Source: Candidatus Zhuqueibacterota bacterium | GTDB lineage: Bacteria > Zhuqueibacterota > Zhuqueibacteria > Oceanimicrobiales > Oceanimicrobiaceae | Assembly: GCA_029262055.1 (NCBI GenBank) | Contig: JAJDAD010000076.1 | Coordinates: forward strand, 1-37,435 | Length of the DNA: 37,435 nucleotides | Direction of reading: 5' to 3' | Shown: positions 33,617 through 37,435 of the stretch, in pieces | Layout of the letters: each line of letters opens with the position of its first letter | Numbering within the stretch: the first letter of the stretch is position 1 | The notes under the pieces: generated by a model | Databases searched by the model: none | What the model saw: the letters and a program-made list of their open reading frames with translations, nothing else | Told to the model about the DNA's origin: nothing | Position numbers and translations under genes: made by a program

Positions 33617-36600
33617 ATGAAAAAAGTTCGAAATCTACTGTCTTTCTTTCTGATACTGGTGTTGCTGACAACGCCAATACTCGCTAAGGAAGAAACAGGC
33701 CATAATGTTGACGCGCCGGTCTTAAATGGTGTGCGTCAAGGGAATACATTGAATCAAACCCTAGTTAATGTTGGGCAAGTAGCTATGTGGATCTATTCCA
33801 ACGGAAAATCTGCGATTACGCCGGGTGGTTGTAGCGGATTGATTTTTCCCAGGGGCAGTTCCCCCGCTACCGGTGCGATTTTTGAAGATGGTCCCATTTG
33901 GGGCGGCATAGTTAATGATGGGGCAGAGCCGGCTTTGCGCGTCGGGGGCGGAACTTACAGTGAGGGAACTGTCGCCGGTGCTATCTTGTCCAGGGGAGTT
34001 GCCGAAGATTTCTCTGATTTGACGAATGTGGACCGTGTGTGGCGCGTTCGGCGTGACTTCTTGACTGCCAACCTGCAGCAGGATGCGGCCGAAGTGTTTG
34101 GTACGTCCGCCAGCAGCGTAACCGCAGCACAGATTCAGCAGTTGCGGGATATCTATCGGCAGGATTGGGTCGATTGGCCTGCTCACAAAGGGGCTCCATT
34201 CTATGACGCTGATTCAAATGGCGTTTACGAACCACAGTTCAACAGTGACGGTAGCCCCAAGCTACATCCGGAAGCGGACGAACCTGGAACCGCCGATGCT
34301 GATCAGGTTGTGTGGATCGTTACTAATGATCTGGACGACGGATCTGTTCAAACCCTTTACGGTTCGCCTTCGATCGGAATGGAAGTTCAGACAACATTAT
34401 GGGCTTATAGCCGATCCGATGCATTGGGCCAGATCATATTTAAGCAATTCAGATTTATCTACAAGGGGACTTCTCTGACGCCCCCTGGTGCTACAATTGA
34501 CAGTCTCCATTTTTGCCAGTGGTCAGACCCTGACCTGGGTAGTTTCGGGGATGATTTTGCTGGGTCGGACACGACATTGAGCTTGATGTATGCGTACAAT
34601 TCGAGTTCGAGCGACGCAACCTACTCAGCTGCTGGCTTGCCACCGCCGGCGTCGGGCTATGATTTCTTTGCAGGCCCTCTCGTCCCCGATCCTTCCGGAG
34701 AAGCGATCTTTGGCTTAGAGAAACGATCGGGCTTTCGGAATCTACCGATGACATCAGCGGCCTTCTTTGCATCTGGAACTGTGGATACGGATCCCGTCCG
34801 CGGCGGGGATTACAATGGAACTCTACAGTGGTGGAACCTGCTGCGTGGTTTTCGGCCTATTCCGGAAAACCCGCCGGACCCCTGGCGAGATCCACAAGGC
34901 AATATCACAAAATTCAGGGTGCCCGGCGACCCGGTTACCGGTAGCGGCTGGATCGACAACAACCCAGGAGATCGTAGAATCCTGCTGGTGTCAGGACCGT
35001 TTACGATGGCGCTCGGAGATACACAAGAGTCGGTTGTCGCCGTCATGGCAGCCCTCGGTTCCGACCGCCTCTCCAGCGTATCCGTGTTGAAATTCACCGA
35101 CAGGTTTGCACAAGATGCTTTTGACAACCTGTTTGAGCTGGCAAAGGCGCCACCGAAGCCGAGCGTCTCAGCGTCGGAATTTGATGGTCAGATTCTTCTG
35201 AATTGGGCCGGCGATGCAGACGCTGTCAGCGGCACAGAGAATACGGTCGATAAAGGTTATGCTTTTGAAGGGTACAATGTTTACCAATTGCCCAGCGCAG
35301 GTGCGAACCTGGACCAGGGTATCAAGTTGGCGACGTTCGATGCCGTCAACGAGGTTACGGTCATTTCGCAGGAGGTTTTCGAGCAGTCTTCCGGACTCAT
35401 TCTCAATCTACCGGTTCAGTTAGGCTCCAACAGCGGAATCAACCGCACCTTTGTTGCCAGCAACGACGTCATTCGTGACCTGAACCTGGTAAATGGCCAG
35501 ACCTATTTCTTTGGAGTCACAGCATACAACTTCAATGCCGACGCGACGGTTAAGACACTTGAAAGCGTGCCGACTATCGTTACCGTCGTCCCGCAAGGCA
35601 CGAAACCTGGAGTAAGGCTTAGCAGTTCTGTTGGCGATACGTTGACAACTGAGCACGCAAGCGGTGTCAGCGACGGGAGTGTGACTCCACTGGTTGTAGA
35701 CCCCTCCGCCGCGATTGATGCGAGTTATGAGGTGGCGTTTTCTCAGGAAGATGACGGCCAGGGTGGTCTTAATTTCTTCTGGAGCTTGACTAACACTACA
35801 ACCGGTGAAGAGTTGTTGATAGACCAAACCAATCAGAGTGGTGATGCGAACTACTTGATTACTGACGGTATTCAGGTAGTGGTGGCCGGCCCGGCTTTAC
35901 AGGGCGCTGACTGGGATTTTGATGGCGACAGGTGGATAACTGGTGCCCCGTCAGATGCCGGTGGTTCCCCGGGTGGTTTGGTTTTCGGTGGTGCTTATCT
36001 CGGTAACCAGTTCCTCGGCAGCAGCATCGCGCCGGCAGATTTCCGTGATACACATTGGGAATGGGTCGCCAGGAGCGGTGAGACCGATTTGAATGGCAAT
36101 GGTCAGTATGACACAGGTGAGCCGTACACCTTAACGGCCGGTGATGGTCATCAAAAGGCCTCCCTGTATACTACCTGGGGTGCTGACAATTACGAGGGCT
36201 TTTTTGATGTACCGTGGTCTGTCTTCGATTCTGAAGTGGATCCGCCCCGGCAACTTCATTGTATCGTCCGTGACCGCGACAGCAATCTGCAGTGGGATAT
36301 GGATAAGCTATATGACCCTGCTGATGCAGATTTCGTTGACGTTAACGGAGGTGACCTCCAGTTTAATTATATTTTCGTGCAGAGCGATGATTACGATCCC
36401 ACCGGCGCAATCTATGATCCGACCACCGGCGGTGAAGACTTTATGGCTACTGCACTTAACGGTACCCAGAACACTCTTTGGGTTGGTTACTTTGGTAATA
36501 GGAGCCGGGAGCTGGGTCTCGCGCCATTTACCTTGGATCTGATCGCTCCGAACGTAAACACCCCGGATGATGTCTTTAGCTTTACGAGCTCAGGTCCAAG

Positions 36601-36949
36601 CAGCAGTCAGGCGCTGGCGCAACAGGATGCAGCCGAGATGGTGAATGTGTTCCCGAATCCGTACATGGGCGTGAATTCCTTTGAAGGGACTCGCTTCACG
36701 CGGTTCATTACCTTTAGTCACTTGCCGCAGCAAGCTACGGTTCGCATCTTCAACCTGGCAGGTATTCAGGTGGCAGTGTTAGAGAAGAATGATGACGCGC
36801 AGTTCATGAACTGGGACCTGCAGAACGAGAATGGTTTGCCGGTGGCCGGTGGTATCTATGTCGCGCACGTCGAGATGCCCGGTATCGGTGTGACCAAAGA
36901 CCTGAAGCTGGTAATCGTGCAGGAACAACAGTTCCTCCGCAACTTCTAA
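33617..36949 (+). CDS. Large secreted surface protein with type IX-like C-terminal sorting domain
   Basis: A 1110-residue exported protein. The signal peptide is residues 1-24 (ending LAKEE). The body is beta-rich without a recognised enzyme domain. Residues 510-640 include a fibronectin-like module (SVSASEFDGQILLNW and the FGVTAYNFNAD strand). Aspartate-rich loops such as DADSNGVYEPQF, DLNGNGQYDTGE and RDSNLQWDMDK resemble calcium-binding thrombospondin-3 or dockerin loops. Residues 1015-1110 form the C-terminal domain (NVFPNPYMGVNSFEG, TVRIFNLAGIQVAVLE, MNWDLQNENGLPVAGGIYV), as in type A sorting domains. The ATG has GGAGG upstream. Between a TonB receptor and a PorV-like gene, it is a probable cell-surface client of a type IX-like exporter. 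Confidence 0.85.
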   Translation: MKKVRNLLSFFLILVLLTTPILAKEETGHNVDAPVLNGVRQGNTLNQTLVNVGQVAMWIYSNGKSAITPGGCSGLIFPRGSSPATGAIFEDGPIWGGIVNDGAEPALRVGGGTYSEGTVAGAILSRGVAEDFSDLTNVDRVWRVRRDFLTANLQQDAAEVFGTSASSVTAAQIQQLRDIYRQDWVDWPAHKGAPFYDADSNGVYEPQFNSDGSPKLHPEADEPGTADADQVVWIVTNDLDDGSVQTLYGSPSIGMEVQTTLWAYSRSDALGQIIFKQFRFIYKGTSLTPPGATIDSLHFCQWSDPDLGSFGDDFAGSDTTLSLMYAYNSSSSDATYSAAGLPPPASGYDFFAGPLVPDPSGEAIFGLEKRSGFRNLPMTSAAFFASGTVDTDPVRGGDYNGTLQWWNLLRGFRPIPENPPDPWRDPQGNITKFRVPGDPVTGSGWIDNNPGDRRILLVSGPFTMALGDTQESVVAVMAALGSDRLSSVSVLKFTDRFAQDAFDNLFELAKAPPKPSVSASEFDGQILLNWAGDADAVSGTENTVDKGYAFEGYNVYQLPSAGANLDQGIKLATFDAVNEVTVISQEVFEQSSGLILNLPVQLGSNSGINRTFVASNDVIRDLNLVNGQTYFFGVTAYNFNADATVKTLESVPTIVTVVPQGTKPGVRLSSSVGDTLTTEHASGVSDGSVTPLVVDPSAAIDASYEVAFSQEDDGQGGLNFFWSLTNTTTGEELLIDQTNQSGDANYLITDGIQVVVAGPALQGADWDFDGDRWITGAPSDAGGSPGGLVFGGAYLGNQFLGSSIAPADFRDTHWEWVARSGETDLNGNGQYDTGEPYTLTAGDGHQKASLYTTWGADNYEGFFDVPWSVFDSEVDPPRQLHCIVRDRDSNLQWDMDKLYDPADADFVDVNGGDLQFNYIFVQSDDYDPTGAIYDPTTGGEDFMATALNGTQNTLWVGYFGNRSRELGLAPFTLDLIAPNVNTPDDVFSFTSSGPSSSQALAQQDAAEMVNVFPNPYMGVNSFEGTRFTRFITFSHLPQQATVRIFNLAGIQVAVLEKNDDAQFMNWDLQNENGLPVAGGIYVAHVEMPGIGVTKDLKLVIVQEQQFLRNF

Positions 36950-36962
36950 TAATGATGGCATT

Positions 36963-36999
36963 TTGCAGCGGCGTTTGTCTTTTGGCGACGCCGCTGCAA
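36963..36999 (+). repeat. Perfect intercistronic hairpin before the PorV-like gene
   Basis: TTGCAGCGGCGT (36963-36974) pairs perfectly over 12 bp with ACGCCGCTGCAA (36988-36999) around a 13-nt loop. It starts 14 nt after the sorting-domain gene and lacks a U-tract. It is the second such hairpin at consecutive junctions of this operon, though the two sequences differ. Confidence 0.65.
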
Positions 37000-37045
37000 C
37001 TGAATTGTAAAAGCCTGAATGAGAAGGCAAATAAGGAGAAAAGCA

Positions 37046-37435
37046 ATGAAAGGTATTTTTTGTAAATTGGTGGTTTTTTCTCTGGCCGTTCTTCTGCTGG
37101 CCGGCAGTGATGCCATCGCACAGGAGAACCGGATCGGAACCAACGGCGCCTCAGAGCTGCTGCTCCCGGTTGGCGCGCGCTATATTGCGTTGGGTGGCGC
37201 GCCAATAGCGACGGTGTCCGGCGTCGAGGCGATTTACTGGAACCCTGCGGGAATCGCCCGGTCTGACTACACGGCCGACGCGATGTTCACGCATATGACC
37301 CACATCGCTGACATCAATATTAACTATGCCGCCCTGAGCCTGAAGTTCGGCAGTGTCGGCACCTTTGGGTTTAGCGTGAAAGCTCTGGACATCGGAGATA
37401 TTCCGATAACGACTGAGATCGCTCCCGACGGTACG
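37046..37435 (+). CDS. PorV/PorQ family outer-membrane protein, N-terminal part (cut by window end)
   Basis: The first 130 codons of a gene that runs past the window. The ATG at 37046 has AAGGAG 7 nt upstream. Residues 1-25 form a signal peptide (VVFSLAVLLLAGSDAIAQ). The mature part starts NRIGTNGASELLLPVGARY, then IALGGAPIATVSGVEAIYWNPAG, the PorV/PorQ signature with the NPAG motif, followed by barrel strands (YAALSLKFGSVGTFGFSVK). It is the second member of this family in the window, after the gene at 8305-9321. In this operon it follows a sorting-domain protein, as PorV partners often do. Confidence 0.9.
   Translation, partial: MKGIFCKLVVFSLAVLLLAGSDAIAQENRIGTNGASELLLPVGARYIALGGAPIATVSGVEAIYWNPAGIARSDYTADAMFTHMTHIADININYAALSLKFGSVGTFGFSVKALDIGDIPITTEIAPDGT

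Overview
This window most resembles the chromosome of an uncultured Gram-negative bacterium of the FCB group (Fibrobacterota-Chlorobiota-Bacteroidota and relatives). The gene content is closest to lineages such as KSB1 or Calditrichota, but this is inferred from gene content, not from a marker gene. Supporting signs are two PorV/PorQ-like outer-membrane proteins, three secreted proteins ending in FlgD-like or type IX secretion sorting domains, a TonB-dependent receptor with a carboxypeptidase-regulatory-like N-terminal domain, and several genes with no clear Shine-Dalgarno next to others with a strong one. I found no rRNA, tRNA, CRISPR array, transposase or phage gene.

Layout. Positions 1-2378 hold a short-chain dehydrogenase fragment, a DoxX membrane protein, a secreted FlgD-fold protein and a bacilliredoxin. 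Positions 2828-8092 form a signalling block: a TPR receptor with a C-terminal Ser/Thr kinase, an overlapping zinc-ribbon/FHA/GAF/SpoIIE-type phosphatase, and a patatin-like lipase. Positions 8305-15919 (minus strand) are a cell-surface block: a beta-barrel protein, a 1642-residue protein with about eleven carboxypeptidase-regulatory-like repeats, and a PorV-like protein.

Positions 16121-21446 (minus strand) form a compact four-gene operon: an ECF-type sigma factor, a membrane anti-sigma-like protein, a small lipoprotein carrying a duplicated decapeptide, and a TPR-CHAT protease predicted to be exported. A SAM-dependent methyltransferase and a small beta-rich protein of unknown function lie divergently at 21748-23289. 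This is the best candidate for an undescribed system in the window. My reading is that an envelope signal controls sigma release and that the operon makes the envelope protease, with the duplicated lipoprotein motif as a possible partner or substrate site.

Positions 23443-28368 are mixed: an orphan Tat-dependent Rieske protein, a Tat-exported class V aminotransferase, a gene-free stretch holding a 159-bp element of five consecutive hairpins, and a sodium:solute symporter. Positions 28369-37435 hold a long gene-free leader, an orphan response regulator, and then a surface operon: a DUF4397 lipoprotein, a TonB-dependent receptor, a large sorting-domain protein and a PorV-like protein cut by the window end. 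Perfect hairpins sit at the last two junctions of that operon.
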